A stretch of DNA of 50,344 nt from an uncultured Lachnospiraceae bacterium (GTDB taxonomy: Bacteria > Bacillota > Clostridia > Lachnospirales > Lachnospiraceae). Below, piece after piece: positions 25,661 to 35,397 of the stretch. A program made the translations under genes and the position numbers. Numbering within the stretch: the first letter of the stretch is position 1; each line of letters opens with the position of its first letter. The notes beneath the pieces are model-generated. The model did no database searches, had not been told where the DNA came from, and saw only the letters and a program-made list of their open reading frames with translations. The stretch covers positions 1 to 50,344 of the forward strand of contig URDN01000015.1 in the NCBI GenBank assembly GCA_900546495.1, in the 5' to 3' direction.

Positions 25661-25868
25661 TAAAAGCTGGTCTATTCTATATAAAACTGAAATAGCAAAA
25701 TCAGAGAAAGTTTCCTCGACGAACGATTAAGCGAACGACTGAGTTTCACAAGGTTTTGCGCAAGTTGGAGGCGACCAGCTTTTATAGGAGCCGGGAACGC
25801 GCGCGATGAAACCACCGTGAAACGAAGGTAGTGAACGTCTAGTGAGTGAGGAAACTTTCTCTGATTTT
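25661..25868. repeat. Interleaved inverted repeats (A-B-A'-B') in a non-coding region
   Basis: Arm A TAAAAGCTGGTC (25661-25672) matches A' at 25773-25784. Arm B (25697-25717, starting AAAATCAGAGAAAG) is a perfect 21-bp complement of B' (25848-25868). The order A, B, A', B' cannot form as two simple nested hairpins and would give a pseudoknot in RNA. A third pair GTTTCAC/GTGAAAC lies near 25743 and 25817. No protein frame is convincing. It lies between the convergent cyclophilin and PAP2 genes. Confidence 0.75.
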
Positions 25869-25912
25869 GTTTTCACATATTAAATTTTAACCAATACAAT
25901 AAATAAACTTTT

Positions 25913-26488
25913 TTAACGATGTCTACGTGCCCGCGCCTTATATTTTTTCTCTCCAAAGATCCAGAACAATATCAGCGCAATCAGCGTTCCAATGATCATC
26001 CCTGCAATCACATCACTCGGATAATGCACCCCAACATACAATCGCGATAACGATATCGCAAACGCAAAAATCAACGCCGGCACCCCGATTCCGCGGTGGC
26101 AGCTTTTGTAAATCACCACCGCTGATGCAAAGGACGCAGATGCATGGCCGGACGGGAAGGACCAGTCTTTCTGTGCCGGGATCAGGCACTGCAATCCCCG
26201 CACAACTTCGTAAGGGCGAACCCGAGCCACATAATTTTTCAACAGAAAATTCGTCACACACAGAGAACCAAGCAGCGCCAGCAGAGACAAAATCCCCGCA
26301 CGTCTGGTTTTCTTTGGGAACAGCAAAATGACAGATAATACAATCCAGAAAATCCCGGCATTTCCAAGATTCGTGATAGTGATCACGATCGGATCCAAAG
26401 TTTCCGAACGCAGATGGTTTTGAATAAAAAGTAACAGCTGCCCATCCCATATATTTAATTGTTGTAGTATTGTGTCTAATATCGCCAT
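25913..26488 (-). CDS. PAP2-family membrane phosphatase
   Basis: A 191-residue integral membrane phosphatase of the type that dephosphorylates undecaprenyl pyrophosphate or phosphatidic acid at the outer face of the membrane. The three catalytic motifs are KNYVARVRP, PSGH (FPSGHASAS) and SRLYVGVHYPSD, spaced as in the family. Around five or six hydrophobic segments are present, and the tail is basic (KKYKARARRHR). I place the start at ATG 26488 (MAILDTIL), near a GGAG, because the upstream ATG at 26509 has no ribosome binding site. It follows glgB on the same strand, separated by a terminator-like hairpin. Confidence 0.9.
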   Translation of the reverse strand: MAILDTILQQLNIWDGQLLLFIQNHLRSETLDPIVITITNLGNAGIFWIVLSVILLFPKKTRRAGILSLLALLGSLCVTNFLLKNYVARVRPYEVVRGLQCLIPAQKDWSFPSGHASASFASAVVIYKSCHRGIGVPALIFAFAISLSRLYVGVHYPSDVIAGMIIGTLIALILFWIFGEKKYKARARRHR

Positions 26489-26523
26489 TCTACTCCATTT
26501 CCTTCCCATCGTATTTTATAAAA

Positions 26524-26569
26524 GGAGTCCCACTGTATGAGCATCCTAAATAATCTACAGTGGGACTCC
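26524..26569 (-). terminator. Terminator after glgB
   Basis: GGAGTCCCACTGTA pairs perfectly with TACAGTGGGACTCC (14 bp) over an 18-base loop, followed on the minus strand by TTTTATAAAA. It lies between glgB and the PAP2 gene. Confidence 0.8.
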
Positions 26570-26647
26570 CCGGAACAAAAATGCTCCTGATATCTTTGTT
26601 TCTCACCATTCGTAAAAGTGAGAGTTATATTTTCTCTGGTATCTTTA

Positions 26648-28549
26648 TCAGAATTTGAATACTGCTACTCCGTATGGTGGAAGTTCATAAGCAAAGGAAT
26701 ACGGTCTGCCATCACACTCTGATTTCTCAGCCTGATAAACAGTCGGACGTTCTGTACCTTCGCCTCCGAATTTCGCATCATCACTATTTAACAATAAGGT
26801 ATATTTTTTCTTTTTCGGTACGCCCACACGATAATCCGGACGCGCCATCGGTGTAAAGTTGCATACAAATAATAAACTGTTTCTTCCGGTTTTGCTGTGA
26901 CGTACAAAACTGAAAATGCTTCGATATCCGTCATTTGGATTGATCCACTCAAATCCTTCCGGATGGTCATCCAGCTCATACATTGCCGGATATTTTTTGT
27001 AAATGGTCAGCAGTTCTTTTACAAATGCCTGTAAGTGACTGTGTTTCTCATCTTCCAGAAGATCCCAGTCAAGTTCACGCTTCTCACTCCACTCCCGGAG
27101 CTGTCCGAAATCCTGTCCCATAAATAACAGCTTTTTGCCAGGATGTCCCATCATAAAGGAATATCCAACCATCAGGTTGCGGTATTTGTCAATGCCAAGT
27201 CCCGGCATTTTGTTCAGCATAGAACATTTCAGATGAACAACCTCATCGTGGGAAAGTACCAGAATGTATTTCTCACTGTAGTTGTAGCTCATGGCAAATG
27301 TCATCTTGTTATGGTTATCTTTACGGAAATACGGATCCAGTTTCATATAATCCAGAAAATCGTGCATCCATCCCATATTCCATTTGTAAGTAAAGTTCAG
27401 ACCACCGTCTTCCGCTTTTCCGGTTACCATCGGCCATGCGGTGGATTCTTCGGCGATCATGACTGCGCCAGGATTTCTGCCGCAAACCAATGTATTTAAG
27501 TGGCGGAAGAACTCGATTGCTTCCAGATTTTTGTTTTCGCCGTACTCGTTTGGTACCCACTGACCTGCTTCTTTTCCGTAATCAAGATACAACATGGAAG
27601 CAACTGCATCCACACGAAGTCCGTCAATGTGATATTTCTCTACCCAGAGCAATGCGGAATTTAACAGGAAGTTCTTAACTTCTGTTTTTCCGTAGTCAAA
27701 AATCTTGGTTCCCCAATCCGGATGTTCGCCTTTTCGCGGATCTGCATACTCATACAGACAAGTTCCGTCAAACTCAGCCAGTCCGTGTGCATCCCTTGGG
27801 AAATGTGCCGGAACCCAGTCAAGGATGACACCAATTTTGTGTCTGTGCAGATAATTGACAAAATATGCAAAATCCTCCGGCGTTCCATAGCGGGAGGTCG
27901 GTGCAAAATATCCGGTTACCTGATACCCCCATGAACCATCAAAAGGATACTCGGAAATTCCCATCAACTCTACGTGGGTATATCCCATCTCTTTCACATA
28001 TTTTGTCAGTTCCACTGCCAGTTCACGATATGTATAGAATCCAGTGTCTTCATCATAACCCTCATGACGTTTCCATGAACCCGGATGTACCTCATAAATT
28101 GACATCGGCTGACGGTATACAGCATCATCCTTGTGTTCAGCACGCGCCTGCATCCATTTCTCATCAGACCATTTCAGTTTGCTGATATCTGCAACTTTCG
28201 ATGCTGTTCCCGGACGCATCTCCGCATAATTTGCATACGGATCTGCTTTGTACAGCTTGCGTCCATCCTGAGTTTCAATGAGGTATTTGTACATATCACC
28301 GATCTTCACATTGCTGACGAACAATTCATAAATGCCGTTTGGCTCCAGTCGTTTCATCTCATGCGAAGTCTCATTCCAGTCATTGAATGATCCGATCACC
28401 CATACACGTTTTGCGTTCGGTGCCCAGACAGCAAAATTTACCCCCTGCCATCTGCCTTTTTTACAAGGATGTGCCCCAAGTTTCATATACATATCATAAT
28501 GCACACCTGTACCAAACAGATACATATCATACTCAGAAATTTTCCCCAT
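26648..28549 (-). CDS. glgB: 1,4-alpha-glucan (glycogen) branching enzyme
   Basis: A 633-residue GH13 enzyme that creates alpha-1,6 branches in glycogen. The N-terminal CBM48 module is at about 30-125 (FAVWAPNAKRVWVIGSFNDWN). The catalytic barrel carries the nucleophile Asp in GLRVDAVASMLYLDY (about 310), the acid/base Glu in VMIAEESTAWP (about 365) and LVLSHDEVVHLK (about 430). The C-terminal beta domain is present. Length is usual for the family. No glgA, glgC or glgP gene is nearby, so it is an orphan glg gene. Ribosome binding site AAGGAGGAG, upstream neighbour the TPR-AAA gene on the same strand. Confidence 0.95.
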   Translation of the reverse strand: MGKISEYDMYLFGTGVHYDMYMKLGAHPCKKGRWQGVNFAVWAPNAKRVWVIGSFNDWNETSHEMKRLEPNGIYELFVSNVKIGDMYKYLIETQDGRKLYKADPYANYAEMRPGTASKVADISKLKWSDEKWMQARAEHKDDAVYRQPMSIYEVHPGSWKRHEGYDEDTGFYTYRELAVELTKYVKEMGYTHVELMGISEYPFDGSWGYQVTGYFAPTSRYGTPEDFAYFVNYLHRHKIGVILDWVPAHFPRDAHGLAEFDGTCLYEYADPRKGEHPDWGTKIFDYGKTEVKNFLLNSALLWVEKYHIDGLRVDAVASMLYLDYGKEAGQWVPNEYGENKNLEAIEFFRHLNTLVCGRNPGAVMIAEESTAWPMVTGKAEDGGLNFTYKWNMGWMHDFLDYMKLDPYFRKDNHNKMTFAMSYNYSEKYILVLSHDEVVHLKCSMLNKMPGLGIDKYRNLMVGYSFMMGHPGKKLLFMGQDFGQLREWSEKRELDWDLLEDEKHSHLQAFVKELLTIYKKYPAMYELDDHPEGFEWINPNDGYRSIFSFVRHSKTGRNSLLFVCNFTPMARPDYRVGVPKKKKYTLLLNSDDAKFGGEGTERPTVYQAEKSECDGRPYSFAYELPPYGVAVFKF

Positions 28550-28614
28550 AACGTTTCTCCTCCTTAAAACCCTCTTCTATTTTCAAAATCTGCGGATAAA
28601 TCTTTTTTCAGTGA

Positions 28615-31212
28615 TTATTCAAAATCTTTTTCATGAAGAATCAAATAATCGTTCTCATTATATTTCTTTGAGAAAATAGAACCAAATGCTTTTTTGATTC
28701 CGTTTCCTTCCGCTTTTTCGATGGCTTCATCTACAATATCTTTTACCTCTGCCAGCGTAGTTGCACGATCCAGCTTTTGAATATTGTTGATACGGTTATA
28801 TAAAGCCAGCACGCCCATCTCATCAATGCTGCACTCCATCTCTTTTGCATATGATTTACCAAAATCAACTAACTCATCAATGGTAAAAATCGGAATATCA
28901 ACCTTTTCTGTAAACTTCTTAGTGAAGCCAAAATCAAGGTTCATGGCTTTGCGGATTCCTGCTCTGGTATCTTCCAGAATCACAACCATACCCTGTGTAT
29001 TCTGCTCCATAACCTGAGACATGTAGGCTGCAGTCTCTGCAGTCAAATCTCCTGCCTTGTCTACAATGAGATATCCGCCTTCAATCTTCGGAATCAATGC
29101 CGCAAAATCTTTTTGGTTCAGAGATTCCGCACTGATCTTTCCAATCTTCGCATCTTCATTACCGATTTCTTTCTGGATCGCTTTGATCAGACTTGTAGCA
29201 AATACCGTTTTTCCGCTTCCTTCCTCGCCCTGAATCAGAATATTGCCTGCCAGAGAAGTAACGGAATTGCCAATTCTTGTTTTGGCACCAAGCAGAACCT
29301 GACGGATCTGGTCTTCCATACCCGGTACCGGAAGGAAATAAGAGAATAATTCCTTCTGCTCATCTGTCAGTTCTTTTTTATCTTCTTCTATATCATCCGG
29401 CATCTGGATCTCCGGTAACACTCCGGTATTCTGAGATACGCCGGTCGGCGCTGTTCCTGTTACCGGAACTTCTACATTTGCATTTTCCACAAACATCTGT
29501 GTTGCCTGTGCCAGTACTTTTTCCAGTTCTTCATCCGGAGCCGGCTCAACCACACTCAGTCGTTTTTCTTCCTTCGTTTCTTCCTCAGTTTCGGCTTCTT
29601 CCTCTGTCTCCGCTGCTTTTTCTGCACGTGCAGACTTCAGATCCGGCATTTCTTTTGTTGTAGACAGATTCTCTGACTCAACCGGTGTTTCTTCTTCTGT
29701 TTCAACAGCTTCCAGTTCTTCCTCTTCTGTATCTGCAGACGGTTCAGCTGCTTCAACTGCTTTCTCCTCATCAGCTGTTTTTTCTGTTTCCGGCTCAACC
29801 GGTACTTCTGTCTCTACAGCTTCTGCTGACTCTTTTGTCTCTTCCGACTCAGACTCTGCTTCTGTGTTTTCTTCTAAATCTTCTTTTTCTTCTGCTTTCT
29901 CAGCTTCATCCGGAACCAATGATGCTGCAACGGTATCTCCCGGAACCGGAATTTCTTCTCCCGGAGTTGCAGACAAAATCGGAATCAGTGTTTTCAGACG
30001 TTCCATGATCTCACCGGCTTCCACAAGCGCATGCTTTTTGGAAATTTCCAGCTTCTTCTGTTCTGCCGCTGCGATCGTGATCTCTGCCGCATGTTTTGTC
30101 TTTTCCCACTCATCCAGAACTTCTTCGATACTTGCCTGTGCGGATACTGCCTTTTCTTCAATGGTTTCCTCTTCTGCATTTTCCTCGGCGATAGCATCTG
30201 CCAACATCTCCTCCGGCTTTGCTTCCGTATCCGGTTCTTCTTTTTTCGCGGATGCTTCTGCATTTTCAGCCATCAGTTTGTCAAATTCTTTTTTTAATCG
30301 CTCGTCGACCTGCTCATTGATCTTCTCTTTATCAAACGTAAAGGTCTCCTCTGCTTCATGTTCTCCGTTCAGATATGGAATGTCACCGACAATTTTTTTG
30401 ATATTCTCCATGGTATCCACAACGGTTTCTTTTTTGGTTGCTTCCATGATCTGCTTCATGCTTTTTGCCAGTTCTTCTTCCAGATTGGAAGTATTGAACT
30501 TGCTTGCAGTAACCGTTGTCTCCGGTGTCTTTACCATCTCATGGATCACATTTTTACGCTCCGGTGCCGCCGGGATACTGATCTCCACCATTCCTTTTTT
30601 CTCACGGAACTGTTTGTACTTCTCTTCCTGTGCCGGAGTGAGCGGTTGATACAGACGTTTCAGATCTAACGCTTTCTCCACATACTCCCCTTCGCCAAAC
30701 CAGAGGATCAGTTCGTCACAGGTCTCCACGCATTTATCACGCATATCTGCCTGTCCGTACAACGCAGCCAGTTCATATGCCCATTTTTCCGTATATTCAT
30801 GTTCCTTCAATTCCTCCAGAATCGCAATACGGTCTGTCAGCGGCGCATCTTTCAGGCAGCTGATCTCATATGCCAGCACATAACGCATATTGTCCTTTGG
30901 TGCGATCTCAAGGAATTCATTATAGTATTCCTCAGCCTCATCAATGTTCTTTGCCTTGATAGACACTTCTGCTAACTTGCTTACGATATTTCTTCCAATC
31001 GGAGAATGATCATATGCCTGCAATAACACTTCCTTGCAGGCGCCATATTTTTCTGTTTTTTCATAAATATCGCCAACCATACAAAGGGTATTGCTGCTGC
31101 GAACCTTTTTCCAGTTTATGGTATCTGCCATCTCTGATGCTGTGGCATAATCACCCGCAGCCACCAGATTCTGAAGCTGCTCCAACTTTAACTTATACTC
31201 ATACTTATCCAC
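28615..31212 (-). CDS. TPR-repeat protein with acidic linker and C-terminal AAA ATPase domain
   Basis: An 865-residue protein in three parts. Residues ~1-220 are tetratricopeptide-like helices (ATASEMADTINWKKV, EEYYNEFLEIAPKD). Residues ~220-620 are a long, acidic, low-complexity region rich in Glu, Ala and Lys. Residues ~640-865 form a P-loop ATPase of the CbxX/CfxQ style, with Walker A QGEEGSGKT and a lid region rich in Lys and Glu. The overall plan resembles the EccA/CbbX type of AAA chaperone and is common in Lachnospiraceae, but its partner is unknown. The start is GTG 31212, after GAGGTG. The gene follows the permease and precedes glgB on the same strand. Confidence 0.7.
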   Translation of the reverse strand: MDKYEYKLKLEQLQNLVAAGDYATASEMADTINWKKVRSSNTLCMVGDIYEKTEKYGACKEVLLQAYDHSPIGRNIVSKLAEVSIKAKNIDEAEEYYNEFLEIAPKDNMRYVLAYEISCLKDAPLTDRIAILEELKEHEYTEKWAYELAALYGQADMRDKCVETCDELILWFGEGEYVEKALDLKRLYQPLTPAQEEKYKQFREKKGMVEISIPAAPERKNVIHEMVKTPETTVTASKFNTSNLEEELAKSMKQIMEATKKETVVDTMENIKKIVGDIPYLNGEHEAEETFTFDKEKINEQVDERLKKEFDKLMAENAEASAKKEEPDTEAKPEEMLADAIAEENAEEETIEEKAVSAQASIEEVLDEWEKTKHAAEITIAAAEQKKLEISKKHALVEAGEIMERLKTLIPILSATPGEEIPVPGDTVAASLVPDEAEKAEEKEDLEENTEAESESEETKESAEAVETEVPVEPETEKTADEEKAVEAAEPSADTEEEELEAVETEEETPVESENLSTTKEMPDLKSARAEKAAETEEEAETEEETKEEKRLSVVEPAPDEELEKVLAQATQMFVENANVEVPVTGTAPTGVSQNTGVLPEIQMPDDIEEDKKELTDEQKELFSYFLPVPGMEDQIRQVLLGAKTRIGNSVTSLAGNILIQGEEGSGKTVFATSLIKAIQKEIGNEDAKIGKISAESLNQKDFAALIPKIEGGYLIVDKAGDLTAETAAYMSQVMEQNTQGMVVILEDTRAGIRKAMNLDFGFTKKFTEKVDIPIFTIDELVDFGKSYAKEMECSIDEMGVLALYNRINNIQKLDRATTLAEVKDIVDEAIEKAEGNGIKKAFGSIFSKKYNENDYLILHEKDFE

Positions 31213-31255
31213 CGTTATTCACCTCATGTCTGTATTTTTTGTTTTATTCAAAAAT

Positions 31256-32605
31256 TTACTTTTTCTCTTTTTTTACCGCATGTTTATGCACAGGTTCTTC
31301 CGGCTCTTTCGGCACTTTCATCTTTACCTCATTTGACACAGTATCCACCGTATCCAGCTCGATATACTCATCCGTCTCTTCCGGCAGATGCCGTCTTTTC
31401 AACACATGCTCTACTACTCGTTTGATAATATAGTACAATACCGCAAAAATCGGTACACCAAACAACATTCCAATCACGCCAAAGCTTCCGCCAAAAAGCA
31501 GGATTGCAAAAATAACCCAGAACGGACTCAGTCCCGTAGTATTTCCAAGAATCTTCGGTCCGATAACATTTCCATCCACCTGCTGCAAAACAATGATAAA
31601 GATAATGAAATAAATACCTTTCATTGGATCTACCAGAAAAATCAGTATTGCACTTGGAATGGCTCCAATATACGGTCCGAAAAACGGAATGATATTCGTC
31701 ACGCCAACGATCACGCTGACCAGCGCTACATACGGCATCCGTAAAATAGCCAGGCTGACAAAGCAGATACAGCCAATGATCAGGGAATCAATGATCTTTC
31801 CAATAAAGAATCCGCCAAATACTTCATCCGCTTTTCGTCCGACTTCCATGACTACATTTCCATAACGCGGACGAAAAATCGCGTAAATAATTTTCTTTGC
31901 CTGACCGATAAATTTTTCTTTGGTCATCAGCACGTATACGGAAACAATAAAACCAATGATAACATTAAAAATCGCTCTTACGACGTTATAAACACCCGTT
32001 GTAATATTTGCAATAAAATCAGACTGCTGCAACACATTTTTACGCAGCCAGTCCTCCAGATAAACAGATCCATCTGCAATAAACGTATCCAGTTTTCCAG
32101 AGATAGCACTGTTCTGTTTTGTCAAGCGGTCCACCCATTCTGTCAGATTCTGAACTTTCTCATTCATACTCAGAACAATATCTTCAATGCAGACCACCAG
32201 CTGCGGAATGATCAGCCAGATCAGTACCACAATAATTGCCAGAAAGATTGCCATGGCAAAAGCTACCGACGCTGCCCGGATCTTCTGACACTGCTTATGG
32301 GTCAGTTCTTTTGATTTCTGTCTGCTTCTTTTATATAAAAAACGTTCAAACCATTTCACGATTGGATTGAGCAGATACGCTACGATCAGTCCAACCACAA
32401 TGGCCTGAAGACTCTGTAATATCTTTTGAAAACTGGAAAATAATCCATCAAATCGAAGTATTACAAAAAAGATTGCGATGCAGATCATAACTACCAAAAT
32501 GGCAGTCAGACCGATTGCCAGATATGGTCGGATGTCCAGATTGACTTTCTTTTTCTCCGGTTGCTTCTCAGTTGCAGTATGTCCTTTTTTTATTTCTTCC
32601 TGCAT
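31256..32605 (-). CDS. AI-2E family transporter (UPF0118 permease)
   Basis: A 449-residue polytopic membrane protein of the AI-2E (PerM/UPF0118) family. The conserved sequence VVGLIVAYLLNPIVKWFERFL lies near residues 70-90, and the C-terminal hydrophobic block is VALVSVIVGVTNIIPFFGPYIGAIPSAI, which carries the family PFFGPYIGAIPS signature. Typical functions are export of autoinducers or other small molecules, but evidence for any one substrate is weak. The N terminus is hydrophilic and Lys-rich, and the C terminus is basic (KHAVKKEKK), both facing the cytoplasm. Ribosome binding site AAAGG. Upstream of the TPR-AAA gene, probably co-transcribed. Confidence 0.88.
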   Translation of the reverse strand: MQEEIKKGHTATEKQPEKKKVNLDIRPYLAIGLTAILVVMICIAIFFVILRFDGLFSSFQKILQSLQAIVVGLIVAYLLNPIVKWFERFLYKRSRQKSKELTHKQCQKIRAASVAFAMAIFLAIIVVLIWLIIPQLVVCIEDIVLSMNEKVQNLTEWVDRLTKQNSAISGKLDTFIADGSVYLEDWLRKNVLQQSDFIANITTGVYNVVRAIFNVIIGFIVSVYVLMTKEKFIGQAKKIIYAIFRPRYGNVVMEVGRKADEVFGGFFIGKIIDSLIIGCICFVSLAILRMPYVALVSVIVGVTNIIPFFGPYIGAIPSAILIFLVDPMKGIYFIIFIIVLQQVDGNVIGPKILGNTTGLSPFWVIFAILLFGGSFGVIGMLFGVPIFAVLYYIIKRVVEHVLKRRHLPEETDEYIELDTVDTVSNEVKMKVPKEPEEPVHKHAVKKEKK

Positions 32606-32718
32606 GCTAAAATTGCCTTTCTAAAAATCTCAGAATCCATTTTTGAGAATCCTGTTAAAATATGCAATAAGTATACCATACTTTTTCTGCACATAACAGA
32701 ATTGTTCACAAAAAAATC

Positions 32719-32747
32719 AAAAAGAATCCCGTTTCCAGGATTCTTTT
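32719..32747 (-). terminator. Terminator of the hydratase gene
   Basis: AAAAGAATCC (32720-32729) pairs with GGATTCTTTT (32738-32747), followed on the minus strand by TTTTTGATTTTTTTG. Confidence 0.85.
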
Positions 32748-32789
32748 CGTTTTTCTTTATCAGCTGTTTATACAATCTTAAGGTTCTTG

Positions 32790-32825
32790 TAAAGTGGATA
32801 TTCGCAATCCGCTATTCTGCGTTTA
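32790..32825 (+). repeat. Dispersed hairpin repeat, copy 5 (ends only)
   Basis: About 36 bp: the first 20-odd bases of the repeat (TAAAGTGGATATTCGCAA) are joined directly to its last bases (ATTCTGCGTTTA). The central ~125 bp are absent. The final bases overlap the stop codon of the hydratase gene. Confidence 0.75.
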
Positions 32826-35111
32826 ATCTCTGTAATAATTAATCAGACAGCCTTTCAGAATGATGGTTCTCTCATCTTCTGTCAGATCACCCATTTTCAG
32901 AGTAAACGGTTTTAATTCACCGTCTTTTACTACATATGCGTCAATGTCTGTCAGTTTGTCCTCAATCGCTTTGCGGATGTTCGGAACAAACAGATAATCA
33001 CCGTTTGCAAACGGCAGGTCTCCTTCCGGAATCAGGAATGGAAGCATACCCCAGTTGATCAGGTTGGAACGGTATCGTTTTGTTGCGTACTCGTTGGCAA
33101 TATTTGCCCATCCACCTAATACTTTCTGGCAGGAAGCAGCCTGCTCTCTGGCAGAACCGTCACCCGGTTTTACTGCAAAAATCGTACTTCCGATACCGAA
33201 GTTCTCACGGTTCAGATCCGGGTATTTTGTCTTGATGGTCTCGATCACCGGTGCAAGCTCCGGGAATGCTTCCGTTGGTTTTTCTCCGGCAATTCTTGCT
33301 TTCTCCGCTTTTTGAACTTCTTTTGCACGTCCTACATATTCCGGATCCTTTCTGGACAGGGCAAATTCAGCCAGTGCCAGCGGATTGGAACGATAAGAGG
33401 ATGTCTCACCGGACGGAATCAGTTCGTCAGTTGTAGTAACCGGATCGTGAATCTCGGATACCACTTTCAGAACCAGATTGTCTGTCAGTGCACTCATTGC
33501 CGGCCAGTCTTTGATGTTTGGTCCGAATTTCAGTTCCTCATTCGGATCTGCCACGCCCTTGCTGTCAAATACACGGTTCTCGTAAATAGTCTTATCAAAG
33601 AAATATTTCGGTCCTGTGTATTCTACATCCAGATCCGTTGCCGGTGTCAGATATCCTTTGTTTGCAGCGGTTGCAGCGATAGAACGTGCATCCATCAGTG
33701 CTACGGAAGCAATCTGACCGTTCTGGAGTTTGGAACCTTCACGGTTCGGGAAGTTTCTCGTGGTATGACGGATACTGAATCCGTTGTTGTTCGGTGTATC
33801 ACCGGCACCGAAACATGGTCCGCAAAATGCTGTCTTCATGATCGCACCTGTCTCCATGATCTTGGCTGCTGCACCATTTCTTACTAATTCCATGTAAACT
33901 GGCATACTTGCCGGATATACGCTTAAGGTAAACTCATCCGGTCCGATGCTCTTGCCATTCAGAATGTCTGCTGCTGCACAGATATTTTCAAATCCGCCGC
34001 CGGCACATCCTGCAATGATTCCCTGATCCACATAGAGTTTTCCGTTGCGGATCTTATCTCTTAATTTATACTCTACGGCTCCGTCCAGACTTACCAAAGC
34101 GTTTTTCTCAACTTCAGCCAGAATATCTTCCAGATTTGCATTTACTTCATCGATAGTGTAAGTATTGCTCGGGTGAAACGGCATAGCGATCATTGGTTTG
34201 ATCTCACTTAAGTTCACCTCTACGCATCCATCGTAGTAAGTAACTGCTTCCGGTTTCAGTTCTGCATAATCAGCAGATCTGCCGTGAATATCATAAAAAT
34301 CTCTGATTTTATCATCTGTTACCCAGATAGAGGACAGGCAGGTTGTCTCTGTGGTCATAACATCCACGCCAATACGGAAATCTGCGCTTAAGGATGACAC
34401 ACCAGGTCCGACAAATTCCATAACTTTATTATTTACATAGCCATTTTTGAATACGGCACCAATAATAGCCAGAGCCACATCCTGCGGTCCGACACCTTTC
34501 ATCGGTTCACCGGTCAGGTAGATAGCTACCACACCCGGCATTTTAATATCATAAGTTTTGCACAGTAACTGTTTTACCAGCTCCGGACCACCCTCGCCCA
34601 TTGCCATGGTACCAAGGGCACCGTAACGTGTATGGGAGTCAGAACCAAGTATCATTTTGCCGCCGCCTGCAAGCATCTCACGGGCGAACTGATGGATAAC
34701 TGCCTGATGAGGCGGTACATAGATTCCACCGTATCTCTTTGCACAGCTCAGTCCAAACATGTGGTCATCTTCGTTAATGGTTCCACCAACCGCACACAGG
34801 CTGTTGTGACAGTTTGTCAGTACATAAGGAACCGGGAATTTCTCCAGTCCTGACGCACGTGCTGTCTGGATGATACCGACAAATGTGATATCATGGGATG
34901 TCAGCTTATCAAATTTAATCTGAAGCTGGTCCATATTTCCGGAAGTATTGTGTGCTTTCAAAATACGATATGCCATTGTACCGGTTGCAGCTTCTGCAGC
35001 GGTCACTGTTTTTCCTGTTTTTGCCGCAAGACATGCTGCAGCCTCCTGATTATCTTCGATAATCTCCGTTCCATTGAGCAGATATACACCATTCTCATGT
35101 AATTTTATCAT
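32823..35111 (-). CDS. Aconitase-family hydratase
   Basis: A 762-residue [4Fe-4S] dehydratase of the aconitase/homoaconitase superfamily, which interconverts hydroxy acids by removing and re-adding water. The three cluster cysteines are in GIIAGCAGGGF and AFCGPCFGAGDT (C...CxxC). The catalytic substrate-binding residues in GSDSHTRYGALG near residue 165 are present, and the mobile swivel domain closes the C terminus (about 590-762). I use ATG 35111 (MIKLHENGVYLL), 9 bases after AAGGAGG. The frame stays open 35 codons upstream but crosses the promoter. No citrate synthase or isocitrate dehydrogenase gene is near. The exact substrate (aconitate or another) is not certain. Confidence 0.8.
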   Translation of the reverse strand: MIKLHENGVYLLNGTEIIEDNQEAAACLAAKTGKTVTAAEAATGTMAYRILKAHNTSGNMDQLQIKFDKLTSHDITFVGIIQTARASGLEKFPVPYVLTNCHNSLCAVGGTINEDDHMFGLSCAKRYGGIYVPPHQAVIHQFAREMLAGGGKMILGSDSHTRYGALGTMAMGEGGPELVKQLLCKTYDIKMPGVVAIYLTGEPMKGVGPQDVALAIIGAVFKNGYVNNKVMEFVGPGVSSLSADFRIGVDVMTTETTCLSSIWVTDDKIRDFYDIHGRSADYAELKPEAVTYYDGCVEVNLSEIKPMIAMPFHPSNTYTIDEVNANLEDILAEVEKNALVSLDGAVEYKLRDKIRNGKLYVDQGIIAGCAGGGFENICAAADILNGKSIGPDEFTLSVYPASMPVYMELVRNGAAAKIMETGAIMKTAFCGPCFGAGDTPNNNGFSIRHTTRNFPNREGSKLQNGQIASVALMDARSIAATAANKGYLTPATDLDVEYTGPKYFFDKTIYENRVFDSKGVADPNEELKFGPNIKDWPAMSALTDNLVLKVVSEIHDPVTTTDELIPSGETSSYRSNPLALAEFALSRKDPEYVGRAKEVQKAEKARIAGEKPTEAFPELAPVIETIKTKYPDLNRENFGIGSTIFAVKPGDGSAREQAASCQKVLGGWANIANEYATKRYRSNLINWGMLPFLIPEGDLPFANGDYLFVPNIRKAIEDKLTDIDAYVVKDGELKPFTLKMGDLTEDERTIILKGCLINYYRD

Positions 35112-35187
35112 GCTTCTGGCCCTCCTTAGAAAATTCTTTTTTACAAACTCTGATACAAATCGAAAAATCCGACCATAATTCTTTTCT

Positions 35188-35216
35188 ATTATAATAAGGC
35201 GCCTGACAAAAAGCAA
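35188..35216 (-). promoter_or_regulatory. Promoter of the hydratase gene
   Basis: -35 TTGCTT (35211-35216) and -10 TATAAT (35188-35193), spacer 17. The leader is about 70 bases to ATG 35111. Confidence 0.8.
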
Positions 35217-35397
35217 GTTTTATGTCGCATCCGTAATATCCGAAAACAATCCGCAGGAAACCTCCGTTTCATCTTCAGTTTCATCCATCCATAGTTTCAG
35301 TTTCATCTGCAAATCTTTTTCAAATAGTTGAAATCAGCTTTCTTTTGTATAACGAAAATATACCTATTATTTTGTACATTTTTCAGGAGGAAACATC

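Noticed and set aside
29864..30649. Long open frame antisense to the acidic linker of the TPR-AAA protein
   Set aside because: It is a shadow of the Glu/Ala-rich codons on the other strand, with Ser/Phe low complexity.
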